Origin: Akkermansia muciniphila
GTDB lineage: Bacteria > Pseudomonadota > Gammaproteobacteria > Burkholderiales > Burkholderiaceae_C
Direction: 5' to 3'
Assembly (NCBI GenBank): GCA_943327015.2
Contig: CALPVM020000045.1
Location: 1 to 11,206, forward strand
Length of the DNA stretch: 11,206 nt
Shown: piece by piece, positions 1-6,765 of the stretch
How the letters are laid out: every line of letters starts with the position of its first letter
How positions within the stretch are numbered: position 1 is the stretch's first letter
The notes under the pieces: model-generated
The model's database searches: none
Seen by the model: only the letters and a program-made list of their open reading frames with translations
What the model was told of the DNA's origin: nothing
Made by a program: the position numbers and the translations under genes

Positions 1-47
1 CTGCACATCAGAACGGACAAAAATGCCAATTCAAAATACCGCAATAG

Positions 48-254
48 ACACATGCGCAGGGAAATACAAGACTCACATCCATTAAAACAAAACCTAAATT
101 TGAATATCAAATTAAAGAGAACGAGGATGTTGTAATTGGTTGGCATACCGAAGATGAAATTAAAATTTACGCGGATGATACAAGAAATAAATCAACATAT
201 ATAACCAGTTTAACCATTTATTTATATCATTTTATGATGCCATTCACAACCTAG
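48..254 (+). pseudogene. Possible 3' remnant of an unidentified gene in AT-rich flank
   Basis: From 48 to the TAG at 252-254 the plus strand is open for 68 codons, but the frame contains no ATG, GTG or TTG before two ATGs close to the end, and a TAG at 45-47 closes it upstream. The encoded peptide is of ordinary composition (for example KFEYQIKENEDVVIGWHTED) and ends in MMPFTT. A second frame is open from base 2 to a TAA at 83-85, so one frameshift between 48 and 82 could join the two. The stop overlaps the convergent transglycosylase stop in a CTAG. I do not recognise a family. It may be the frameshifted end of a gene lying to the left, or simply AT-rich chance openness. The rest of 1-250 shows no RNA gene or clear terminator, only a tiny ATCAT/ATGAT inverted repeat near 227-239. 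Confidence 0.25.
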
Positions 255-889
255 GAAAAATCCCACTGCCGCCTGGATGCAAACACCGCATTAGGATATG
301 GAGATTTTCCGCGCGAACCGTTGTAGCGCCCTAATGCTAAAAACATATCACCCCGTTCGCGCTCTAAATAGTGCCGCAAAATAATGCAACCGAAACGCAA
401 ATTGGTTTGCATGTGAAACAGTTTAGAGGCATCGCCATCACCCAAAACACGCGTCCAGAATGGCATAACCTGCATATAACCCCTTGCACCGGCTATGCTG
501 ATGGCGTATTTTCTAAAACCGCTTTCCACCTGAATTAACCCCAAAACCAAAGCAACATCCAAACCAGCACGTTTGCTTTCGTACCACACGGTTTGTAAAA
601 ACTCACGCCGCACATCCCAGTCCGGCTTTCTTTTTTTCAAACGATCGCTTGCTGCACCCAACCAGCGCAAATACTGCAGTCGTGCATCAGTCGTAGCAAA
701 TTCCGGCACCGGGGGTGCGGCATTGCGCAATGCGGAACTTAATGCAGTACGGACCGAATCTATCAACGGTTCTTCAGCCTGCTTACCAGCCCATGCAGGG
801 CCTGACGATAGCAGCATTGCGCCACCACCCAGCAGAGTAAGCAAGCTAGCACGTCGTGTTATCTCAGCCGCCAGGGCTTTGTCCATCAT
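251..889 (-). CDS. Exported lytic transglycosylase (SLT family)
   Basis: Predicted peptidoglycan lytic transglycosylase of 212 aa, cleaving the MurNAc-GlcNAc bond in the periplasm. The N-terminus has a twin-arginine-like signal (TRRASLL at 11-17, then a hydrophobic stretch ending near PAWA 31-34), so Tat or Sec export is likely. Residues about 110-195 form the SLT lysozyme-like domain: the catalytic Glu is E122 in IQVESGF, followed by the GYMQVMPFW motif (137-145) and the RYNGS substrate-groove motif (188-192). The start is the first of two tandem ATGs. It overlaps the proS stop as ATGA (886-889), pointing to translational coupling with proS. The pairing of proS with a small SLT protein is common in Burkholderiales. 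The physiological role of this particular transglycosylase is not evident. The gene is intact and of usual length for this locus. Confidence 0.9.
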   Translation of the reverse strand: MMDKALAAEITRRASLLTLLGGGAMLLSSGPAWAGKQAEEPLIDSVRTALSSALRNAAPPVPEFATTDARLQYLRWLGAASDRLKKRKPDWDVRREFLQTVWYESKRAGLDVALVLGLIQVESGFRKYAISIAGARGYMQVMPFWTRVLGDGDASKLFHMQTNLRFGCIILRHYLERERGDMFLALGRYNGSRGKSPYPNAVFASRRQWDFS

Positions 890-2628
890 GACTGCATGCG
901 GGAAAGAATAAACTGCCCGAGCTCCGCCAAAGCAACCGGCGTAGATGCACTTTCTCGACGGTGTTGGTACTCCACCATGCCATCTTTTAACCCTCGATCA
1001 CCGATGGTCACACGGTGCGGGACACCAATGAGCTCCCAATCCGCAAACATGGCACCAGGGCGCTCACCACGGTCGTCCAACATCACGTCTACCCCTGCAG
1101 TCTGCAATTCGGCATACAGTTTGTCAGCGGCCTCTTTGACAGCGGGAAAGCGATCCGGGCTAATGGGGCACAGCACCACGGTAAATGGCGCAATCGCATC
1201 CGGCCAAATCATGCCGCGCTCGTCATGGTTTTGCTCAATGGCTGCGGCAGGCAAACGGGTAATGCCAATGCCGTAGCAACCCATTTCCATAAACTGTGGC
1301 TTGCCGTTTACATCCAAAAAAGTAGCGTTCATGGCTTTGCTGTACTTGGTACCAAGGTAAAACACATGCCCCACTTCAATACCGCGCTCAATTGCCAACA
1401 CGCCTTTTCCGTCTGGTGACAAATCACCCGCCACCACATTACGAATATCAGCCACACGGTCTGGCTGCACCAGATCACGCCCCCAGTTGACGCCACGGAT
1501 ATGAAAATCTTCCGCATTGGCACCACAAATCCAGTCGCTCATGATGGCAACTTCACGATCAGCCACGACCATCACGGTTTTTGGCAAGCCTACCGGCCCA
1601 AGATAGCCGGGTTTGCATCCAAAATGTGCCTCTACTTCGGCCTGCGTAGCAAAGCGAAAATCAGCTAGGCCGTCAAGCTTGCCGACCTTTACCTCATTCA
1701 TGTCGTGGTCGCCACGCAGCAGCAGCAGCCATACTTGCGTTTTAGTGACCACACCATCGTCATTTTTGGTGTCGGTAGCTAACACCAGCGACTTTACCGT
1801 GCGACTCAAAGGCACGCCAAGCAATGCTGATACGTCAGCGCAGGTGCTTTTACCGGGAGTCGCTACACGCTCCATGGACTCTACCCCGGGCTGCAAGGTA
1901 CCGGTAGGCGCCAAGGCCTCGGCTTTTTCCATATTGGCGGCGTATTCGCTCTGTGGGCAATAGACAATCGCATCTTCGCCCGTAGCGGCAATCACTTGGA
2001 ATTCTTCACTCAAGTCGCCACCAATGGCACCGCTATCTGCTGCCACAGCACGATAAGTCAAACCAAATCGGTCAAATATGCGGCGGTAAGCTTGTGCCAT
2101 GACCTGGTAGCTGGCTTTAGCGGCGTCGGCATCACGGTCAAAGCTATAGGCGTCTTTCATCACAAACTCACGCCCACGCATCAGTCCAAAGCGGGGACGG
2201 CGCTCATCACGAAATTTGGTCTGAATTTGGTAAAAATTTTTCGGTAGCTGTTTGTAACTTTTGATTTCCTGGCGTGCGATGTCAGTTACCACTTCTTCGC
2301 TGGTGGGTTGCACCACATAGTCGCGGCCGTGTCGGTCTTTGATGCGCAACAACTCCGGCCCCATTTTGTCAAAGCGTCCCGTTTCCTGCCACAACTCAGC
2401 CGGCTGTACTACCGGCATGGTGAGCTCCATTGCTCCGGCGCGGTTCATTTCTTCGCGCACTATTTGCTCTACTTTACGGATAACCCTTAAACCCATCGGC
2501 ATATAGTTGTAGATGCCAGCACCCAATTTTTTGATCATACCAGCGCGCATCATGAGCTTGTGACTCACTACCTCGGCATCGGTAGGGGCTTCTTTAAGGG
2601 TGGAAATTAAAAATTGTGAGGCTTTCAT
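886..2628 (-). CDS. proS: Proline--tRNA ligase (bacterial type, with editing domain)
   Basis: Class II prolyl-tRNA synthetase, 580 aa, which charges tRNA-Pro in the cytoplasm. The N-terminal catalytic core carries motif 2 (FRDERRPRFG at 139-148, leading into REFVMKDAYSFD to 164) and motif 3 (GCYGIGITRLPAA at 450-462). Between them, about 220-410, lies the INS editing domain of bacterial-type ProRS that removes misactivated alanine; the functionally important lysine is kept as K279 in SRTVKS, and the GVNWG segment (379-383) follows. The C-terminal anticodon-binding domain starts around PFTVVLCPISPDR (481-493). The ATG at 2628 has only a weak ACGGG-like ribosome site upstream. I found no convincing promoter of its own in the 91-base spacer shared with rppH. 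The first gene of a two-gene unit with the transglycosylase. Confidence 0.98.
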   Translation of the reverse strand: MKASQFLISTLKEAPTDAEVVSHKLMMRAGMIKKLGAGIYNYMPMGLRVIRKVEQIVREEMNRAGAMELTMPVVQPAELWQETGRFDKMGPELLRIKDRHGRDYVVQPTSEEVVTDIARQEIKSYKQLPKNFYQIQTKFRDERRPRFGLMRGREFVMKDAYSFDRDADAAKASYQVMAQAYRRIFDRFGLTYRAVAADSGAIGGDLSEEFQVIAATGEDAIVYCPQSEYAANMEKAEALAPTGTLQPGVESMERVATPGKSTCADVSALLGVPLSRTVKSLVLATDTKNDDGVVTKTQVWLLLLRGDHDMNEVKVGKLDGLADFRFATQAEVEAHFGCKPGYLGPVGLPKTVMVVADREVAIMSDWICGANAEDFHIRGVNWGRDLVQPDRVADIRNVVAGDLSPDGKGVLAIERGIEVGHVFYLGTKYSKAMNATFLDVNGKPQFMEMGCYGIGITRLPAAAIEQNHDERGMIWPDAIAPFTVVLCPISPDRFPAVKEAADKLYAELQTAGVDVMLDDRGERPGAMFADWELIGVPHRVTIGDRGLKDGMVEYQHRRESASTPVALAELGQFILSRMQS

Positions 2629-2662
2629 GGCATAACCCGTTCATTAATGGTGTTTTCGACGC

Positions 2663-2690
2663 TTGCTACAAACCAGATGCTGTGCATAAT
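2663..2690 (+). promoter_or_regulatory. Candidate sigma70 promoter for rppH
   Basis: TTGCTA at 2663-2668 and CATAAT at 2685-2690 are separated by 16 bases and lie about 30 bases before the rppH ATG. Both hexamers are close to the sigma70 consensus. This is the best candidate in the divergent proS-rppH spacer; it is inferred from pattern only. Confidence 0.45.
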
Positions 2691-2719
2691 GGATACAGTT
2701 TAAAAATTGGGGTTTGATT

Positions 2720-3280
2720 ATGCTTGACAGAGACGGTTTTCGTCCAAATGTCGGCATCATCCTGCTCAACCAAAAAAATCAGGTCTTCTGGGGCAAACGA
2801 ATTCGCAGCCACTCCTGGCAGTTTCCACAGGGGGGCATTGACCGGGGCGAAACCCCCGAGCAAGCGATGTTTCGCGAGCTACACGAAGAAGTAGGACTAC
2901 AACCCGAGCATGTCTCGATTGTAGCCCGTACCCGTGATTGGTTGCGCTATGAGGTGCCGGACAGATTCATCCGCCGCGATTCGCGGGGACACTACAAAGG
3001 CCAGAAGCAAATCTGGTTCTTGCTTAAATTAATGGGTCATGACTGGGATTTGAACCTGCGTGCCACCGACCATCCTGAATTTGACGCTTGGCGCTGGAAT
3101 GACTATTGGGTGTCACTAGATGCTGTGGTCGAATTTAAGCGCGGTGTCTACCAAAATGCGCTAACGGAACTGTCGCGCTTTTTGCCGCGCAGCGAAGTTA
3201 AAAACCGTTTTATGCGGTTTAGTAACCGTTTTAATGGTGGGACCAATACGACACCGCAATCCACTCAGCCACATGAATAA
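2720..3280 (+). CDS. rppH: RNA pyrophosphohydrolase (Nudix)
   Basis: RppH/NudH, 186 aa from the chosen start. It removes pyrophosphate from the 5' end of triphosphorylated mRNA, making transcripts susceptible to RNase E-dependent decay. The N-terminus MLDRDGFRPNVGI and SWQFPQGGI match the family closely. The Nudix box (G-x5-E-x7-REUxEExGU) is complete at 38-60, with E44, R52, E53, E56 and E57 in place. I chose the ATG at 2720 rather than the in-frame TTG two codons upstream because it fits the family N-terminus and has a GGGG ribosome site at 2709-2712, seven bases away. The C-terminal tail beyond the Nudix fold (about 160-186) is hydrophilic and Thr/Asn/Gln-rich. The gene overlaps the downstream CNP1-like gene by 8 bases. 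Confidence 0.97.
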   Translation: MLDRDGFRPNVGIILLNQKNQVFWGKRIRSHSWQFPQGGIDRGETPEQAMFRELHEEVGLQPEHVSIVARTRDWLRYEVPDRFIRRDSRGHYKGQKQIWFLLKLMGHDWDLNLRATDHPEFDAWRWNDYWVSLDAVVEFKRGVYQNALTELSRFLPRSEVKNRFMRFSNRFNGGTNTTPQSTQPHE

Positions 3281-3806
3281 AAAAATGTTTTTTGCACGGC
3301 TCTGTGCTGCCGGAATGCTATTGACGTGTGGCTCTGTTAGGGCTCAAAACAATGCAGACAACCTGGATTGGGTGGAGTTAGCAACACCTCCCGCCCCTAC
3401 ATTCTCCGCAGATGCGGCCATGTTGCTTGAAATGCCCCCCTACGTCACTTTGCAGGTGGGCATTGACCCGCACACCATCCAAGTGGGCTCGGATGGTGTG
3501 GTTCGGTACGTGGTGGTCATGCGCAACGTTACAGGCACTATTAATGCCGCCTACGAAGGCATACGGTGCTTTACGCGCGATGTAAAAACTTATGCGCGCT
3601 GGACCAGCCAAGGTACGTGGAATATTCTGAGCAATCCAACTTGGCGCACTCTGAATGACAACATGCCCTCTCGCCATGCCATGGCGTTTGCAATGCAAGG
3701 CGCTTGCGATGGCACCGCAGCGAATGCAGTTTCTGATATTAAAAAGGTTTTAAAGCTATCTCAGCGCAACTCAAAAAGCGGCTTTCAAACCCAACTAAGC
3801 AGATAG
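3273..3806 (+). CDS. Secreted CNP1-like family protein, function unknown
   Basis: A 177-aa protein with an N-terminal signal peptide (basic MNKK, hydrophobic core, cleavage plausible after SVRA at about residue 24), so it should be periplasmic. The mature part resembles the CNP1-like family of betaproteobacteria: a strand-rich core with YVVVMRNVTGTINAAYEGIR, a cysteine right after it, a Trp-rich middle and a second conserved cysteine in GACDG. The two cysteines could form a disulfide. No enzymatic motif is visible and no function is established for the family that I know of. I start at the ATG at 3273, which overlaps the rppH stop (TAA 3278-3280). A longer in-frame start at 3234 would put 13 hydrophilic residues before the signal, and an ATG at 3285 would shorten it. 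It ends one base before the convergent proB stop. Confidence 0.85.
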   Translation: MNKKMFFARLCAAGMLLTCGSVRAQNNADNLDWVELATPPAPTFSADAAMLLEMPPYVTLQVGIDPHTIQVGSDGVVRYVVVMRNVTGTINAAYEGIRCFTRDVKTYARWTSQGTWNILSNPTWRTLNDNMPSRHAMAFAMQGACDGTAANAVSDIKKVLKLSQRNSKSGFQTQLSR

Positions 3807-3807
3807 T

Positions 3808-4944
3808 TTAGCGGGTCAGTACTAAATTATCGCGGTGCAACATTTCTGGCTCTGCCGCATAACCAAGTAGCTTTTCAAATTCGGACGATGGCTTGCGGCA
3901 CAGTAGCCGTGCCTCGGGGCTGGAGTAGTTGGCCAAGCCACGGGCAAACTCTGCCCCGCCCTCTTCGCGTACAGCAATAACATCGCCACGTGAAAAATCG
4001 CCCTCTACCCGCACCATACCAATGGGTAACAAACTCTTACCCTCTTCGCGGAGTTTCAGTGCAGCCCCTGCATCTACGATAGCGGTGCCGCGCAGTTTAA
4101 GATGATCGGCCATCCACTGTTTACGGGCTTGCGTTTTGGCGGTAGTTGCTACCAGCAGTGTACCTATAGAGTCGCCAAGGGATAAGCGTATTAAAGCATC
4201 GGGTTCGCGACCCCAGGCAATCACGGTTGCAGCACCCGAACCAGCGGCACGTTTGGCAGCCAGAATTTTAGTAATCATGCCGCCACTGCCGATCATGGAG
4301 CCTACCCCTCCTGCCATCTGCTCCAAAGCGGGGTCACCTGCTTGCGCCTCATGCACAAAAGTGGCTTCTGGGTTTTTGCGCGGATCGGCGGTATACAGGC
4401 CTTTTTGGTCGGTCAAAATAACCAATGCATCGGCATCGACCAAATTGGCGACCAAAGCACCTAGCGTGTCGTTATCGCCAAATTTAATTTCGTCATTGAC
4501 TACGGTGTCGTTTTCATTAATTACTGGCACAACGCCCAGCTTAAGCAAAGTCAGCAAGGTGGATCGGGCATTAAGATAGCGCTCACGGTCAGCCAAGTCG
4601 GCGTGCGTGAGCAGCACCTGTGCACTCCCTAGCTTGTTTGCCCGCAGCTTAGTTTCGTACATCTGCGCCAGCCCCATTTGCCCGACCGCAGCAGCGGCTT
4701 GCAACTCCTGCACCGCTTTGGGACGCACTGTCCAGCCTAGGCGTTTCATGCCCTCGGCAATGGCACCACTGGATACCATGATGATCTCGCGGCCATCGCG
4801 CATCAAGTGTGCCATCTGGCGACACCACTCGCCAATCGCTTGCTCATCCAGTCCACGCCCTTCGTTGGTGACCAAACTGGAGCCCACTTTAACTACAATG
4901 CGCTTGGCATCACGCAAAACCGTGGAAGCAGCTGACTCTTTCAT
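3808..4944 (-). CDS. proB: Glutamate 5-kinase with PUA domain
   Basis: ProB, 378 aa, phosphorylates glutamate to gamma-glutamyl phosphate, the first committed step of proline synthesis in the cytoplasm. The amino-acid kinase domain covers about 12-265, with VKVGSSLV (18-25) for phosphate binding, INENDTV (142-148), FGDNDTLGALVA (155-166), ILTDQKGLYTADPR (176-189) and GSGGMITK (219-226). A C-terminal PUA domain (about 283-365) follows, as in the full-length enterobacterial enzyme. The ATG overlaps the obgE stop as ATGA (4941-4944), indicating coupling. proA is not next to it. The stop is one base from the convergent CNP1-like stop and I see no terminator between the two. Confidence 0.98.
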   Translation of the reverse strand: MKESAASTVLRDAKRIVVKVGSSLVTNEGRGLDEQAIGEWCRQMAHLMRDGREIIMVSSGAIAEGMKRLGWTVRPKAVQELQAAAAVGQMGLAQMYETKLRANKLGSAQVLLTHADLADRERYLNARSTLLTLLKLGVVPVINENDTVVNDEIKFGDNDTLGALVANLVDADALVILTDQKGLYTADPRKNPEATFVHEAQAGDPALEQMAGGVGSMIGSGGMITKILAAKRAAGSGAATVIAWGREPDALIRLSLGDSIGTLLVATTAKTQARKQWMADHLKLRGTAIVDAGAALKLREEGKSLLPIGMVRVEGDFSRGDVIAVREEGGAEFARGLANYSSPEARLLCRKPSSEFEKLLGYAAEPEMLHRDNLVLTR

Positions 4945-6026
4945 ACTCCGTTAACACCCTCATCCGCATTCGCTATAAAGCGGGGATCAACCTCTACATG
5001 TGGTTGTTCTGCTATTTGTTGTGCGTGAATATGTTTGTAAATTTCTTTGATGAGCGGTTCACAACCCTCGCGCGTTAACGCAGAAATTTCAAATACCGGT
5101 CCCTTAAACTTAAAGCGTTTTACAAAGTCTTTAACCAGCGCTGCGCGCTCATCGGATGCAACCATATCTAACTTATTGAGCACCAACCAGCGTGGTTTTT
5201 TGTGCAGTGCCTCATCATACTTTTTAAGCTCATTCACAATGGCTTTGGCTTGCGCTACCGTGTCTATGCCGTCATCAAACGGCGCTACATCCACAATATG
5301 CAACAACAACCGGGTACGCTGCAAATGGCGCAAAAACAAATGACCCAGTCCGGCACCTTCGGCAGCTCCTTCGATCAGGCCCGGCAAGTCTGCCACCACA
5401 AAGCTCTGTTCAGGCCCAACCCGTACCACACCAAGATTAGGGTGCAGCGTAGTAAAAGGATAGTCTGCTATGCGTGGTCGTGCGTTAGATACTGCGGTTA
5501 TAAATGTTGATTTACCCGCATTGGGCATACCCAGCAGGCCAACATCTGCCAAAACTTTAAGCTCGAGTTTTAGGTTCTTTTTTTCGCCGGGCCAGCCCGG
5601 GGTTTTTTGCCGCGGCGCACGGTTGATAGCACTCTTAAAACGCAAATTGCCAAAACCACCATCGCCCCCTTTGGCAATGGTGATTACCTCGCCTGGGTTG
5701 AGCAATTCATACAGCACCTCGCCGGTTTCTGCATCGGTAATAATGGTACCAACCGGCATTTTGAGCGTTATGTCATCTCCCGCAGCGCCAAACATGTCGG
5801 ATCCCATGCCGTGCTCCCCGCGCTTGGCATCGTGCCGGCGGGAAAAACGGTAGTCCACCAAGGTATTGAGGTTGGGGTCCGCAACAGCGAACACATGGCC
5901 ACCACGGCCGCCATCGCCCCCGTTTGGCCCACCAAATTCTTTGTATTTTTCATGCCGGAATGAGACGCAGCCAGCGCCACCGTCTCCGGCAGAGATGTCG
6001 ATAAAGGCTTCGTCAACAAACTTCAT
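4941..6026 (-). CDS. obgE: Obg family GTPase
   Basis: ObgE/CgtA, 361 aa, an essential GTPase linked to 50S subunit maturation and stress signalling. The glycine-rich Obg fold occupies about 1-158 (ISAGDGGAGC, GGPNGGDGGRGG and similar runs). The G domain follows: G1 GMPNAGKS (166-173), a DYPFTTL switch I segment (188-194), G3 DLPG (213-216), G4 NKLD (284-287) and G5 SAL (315-317). The C-terminus is short. The family start MKFVDEAFID is at 6026; a start at 6059 would add 11 residues encoded inside the terminator hairpin and is rejected. The ribosome site is weak (GGA about eight bases upstream). Its start codon lies only 27 bases after the terminator stem that follows rpmA, so expression probably depends on read-through or on an internal promoter. 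Confidence 0.97.
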   Translation of the reverse strand: MKFVDEAFIDISAGDGGAGCVSFRHEKYKEFGGPNGGDGGRGGHVFAVADPNLNTLVDYRFSRRHDAKRGEHGMGSDMFGAAGDDITLKMPVGTIITDAETGEVLYELLNPGEVITIAKGGDGGFGNLRFKSAINRAPRQKTPGWPGEKKNLKLELKVLADVGLLGMPNAGKSTFITAVSNARPRIADYPFTTLHPNLGVVRVGPEQSFVVADLPGLIEGAAEGAGLGHLFLRHLQRTRLLLHIVDVAPFDDGIDTVAQAKAIVNELKKYDEALHKKPRWLVLNKLDMVASDERAALVKDFVKRFKFKGPVFEISALTREGCEPLIKEIYKHIHAQQIAEQPHVEVDPRFIANADEGVNGV

Positions 6027-6048
6027 GTAATATTCCAATTTATAAACG

Positions 6049-6079
6049 AAAAACCCCACGCCAAAGCGCAGGGTTTTTT
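6049..6079 (-). terminator. Intrinsic terminator / attenuator after rpmA
   Basis: Read on the minus strand, ACCCTGCGC, loop TTTG, GCGTGGGGT (bases 6074 down to 6053) forms a 9-pair stem with two G-U pairs, followed by a TTTT run (6052-6049). An A-run precedes the stem, so the element could also stop plus-strand transcription. It sits between the rpmA stop (6097) and the obgE start (6026), leaving only 22 bases of leader before obgE. Confidence 0.85.
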
Positions 6080-6096
6080 GTGTGGGGCTTTACAGC

Positions 6097-6351
6097 TTAG
6101 GCTGTAATGCTGACCATGTGCTTGTTAAGTGCGCCCTTAACAGCAAAAGATACTTTACCATCGACCAATGCAAACAGGGTATGGTCTTTGCCAATACCTA
6201 CATTCGTGCCGGGATGGAACTTGGTACCACGTTGACGAACAATAATGGAGCCTGCGCTCACTTGTTCACCACCGAAGGACTTTACACCCAACATCTTGGG
6301 CTGCGAATCGCGCCCATTTCGCGTAGAGCCGCCGCCTTTTTTCTGTGCCAT
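6097..6351 (-). CDS. rpmA: 50S ribosomal protein L27
   Basis: bL27, 84 aa, whose flexible N-terminus reaches towards the peptidyl-transferase centre of the ribosome. It begins MAQKKGGGSTRNGRDSQPK and carries the conserved VRQRGT and GKDHTLFALVDGKV segments, so it is full length with no cleavable leader. An AAGGATAAGG-type ribosome site precedes the ATG. It lies 18 bases after rplU in the universal rplU-rpmA arrangement and is followed by a strong terminator. Confidence 0.99.
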   Translation of the reverse strand: MAQKKGGGSTRNGRDSQPKMLGVKSFGGEQVSAGSIIVRQRGTKFHPGTNVGIGKDHTLFALVDGKVSFAVKGALNKHMVSITA

Positions 6352-6369
6352 GACCTTATCCTTACGAGT

Positions 6370-6681
6370 TTAGGCGACGATGGCGCCAATTTGCAGCTCA
6401 GTGAACTGCTGACGGTGCCCTTGGCGTTTTTGGTAATGCTTACGACGACGCATTTTGAAAATGCGCACTTTGTCGTGCTTACCATGCGCCACCACTGTGA
6501 CTGTAACTGTTGCACCGGACACCAAGGGTGTGCCGACTTTGAGTTCTGCGCCGTTACCGACTGCCAAAACTTGGTCGATCACAATCTCTTGGCCTACGTC
6601 CGCAGCAATCTGTTCTACTTTAATTTTTTCGCCGGCTGCAACGCGATATTGCTTGCCGCCGGTTTTTATGACCGCGTACAT
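6370..6681 (-). CDS. rplU: 50S ribosomal protein L21
   Basis: bL21, 103 aa, which binds 23S rRNA. It starts MYAVIKTGGKQYRVAAGEKI and keeps the basic RRRKHYQKRQGHRQ rRNA-contacting segment near residues 78-91. A clear AGAGGT ribosome site lies just upstream of the ATG at 6681, and a good promoter lies at 6733-6761. First gene of the rplU-rpmA(-obgE-proB) unit. Confidence 0.99.
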   Translation of the reverse strand: MYAVIKTGGKQYRVAAGEKIKVEQIAADVGQEIVIDQVLAVGNGAELKVGTPLVSGATVTVTVVAHGKHDKVRIFKMRRRKHYQKRQGHRQQFTELQIGAIVA

Positions 6682-6732
6682 GTTGACCTCTTCGATTAAG
6701 AAATCTGCAAACTAATTTTTGCAGAGCCCATT

Positions 6733-6761
6733 ATTATAACTCACAATGCCAATTTCAACAA
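6733..6761 (-). promoter_or_regulatory. Sigma70-type promoter for rplU-rpmA
   Basis: On the minus strand, TTGTTG (6761-6756), a 17-base spacer and a perfect TATAAT (6738-6733) stand about 50 bases before the rplU ATG. The -35 box begins five bases after the last base of the upstream capsule-type gene. The match to consensus and the position are what is expected for a strong ribosomal-protein promoter. Confidence 0.8.
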
Positions 6762-6765
6762 CTTA

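Noticed and set aside
573..911. Plus-strand open frame opposite the start of the transglycosylase gene, and many similar frames opposite proS, proB and obgE.
   Set aside because: All are antisense or alternate-frame shadows of clearly homologous genes and have no ribosome site or recognisable domain of their own.
2629..2719. Possible proS promoter (TTGTAG, 17 bases, ATTAAT on the minus strand).
   Set aside because: The -10-like box is only about 14 bases from the proS ATG, leaving too little leader for a ribosome site, and both hexamers are poor matches.
3310..3345. Lipoprotein signal in the CNP1-like protein (LLTC).
   Set aside because: Thr directly before the Cys does not fit the usual lipobox; an ordinary cleavage site after SVRA is more likely.
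6027..6059. N-terminal extension of ObgE by 11 residues from an upstream start.
   Set aside because: The extension overlaps the terminator hairpin, and the family N-terminus MKFVDEAF begins exactly at 6026.
6082..6699. Long plus-strand open frame (205 codons) opposite rpmA-rplU.
   Set aside because: It is antisense to two universally conserved ribosomal protein genes, spans their spacer and resembles no known family; its openness follows from the codon use of the real genes.
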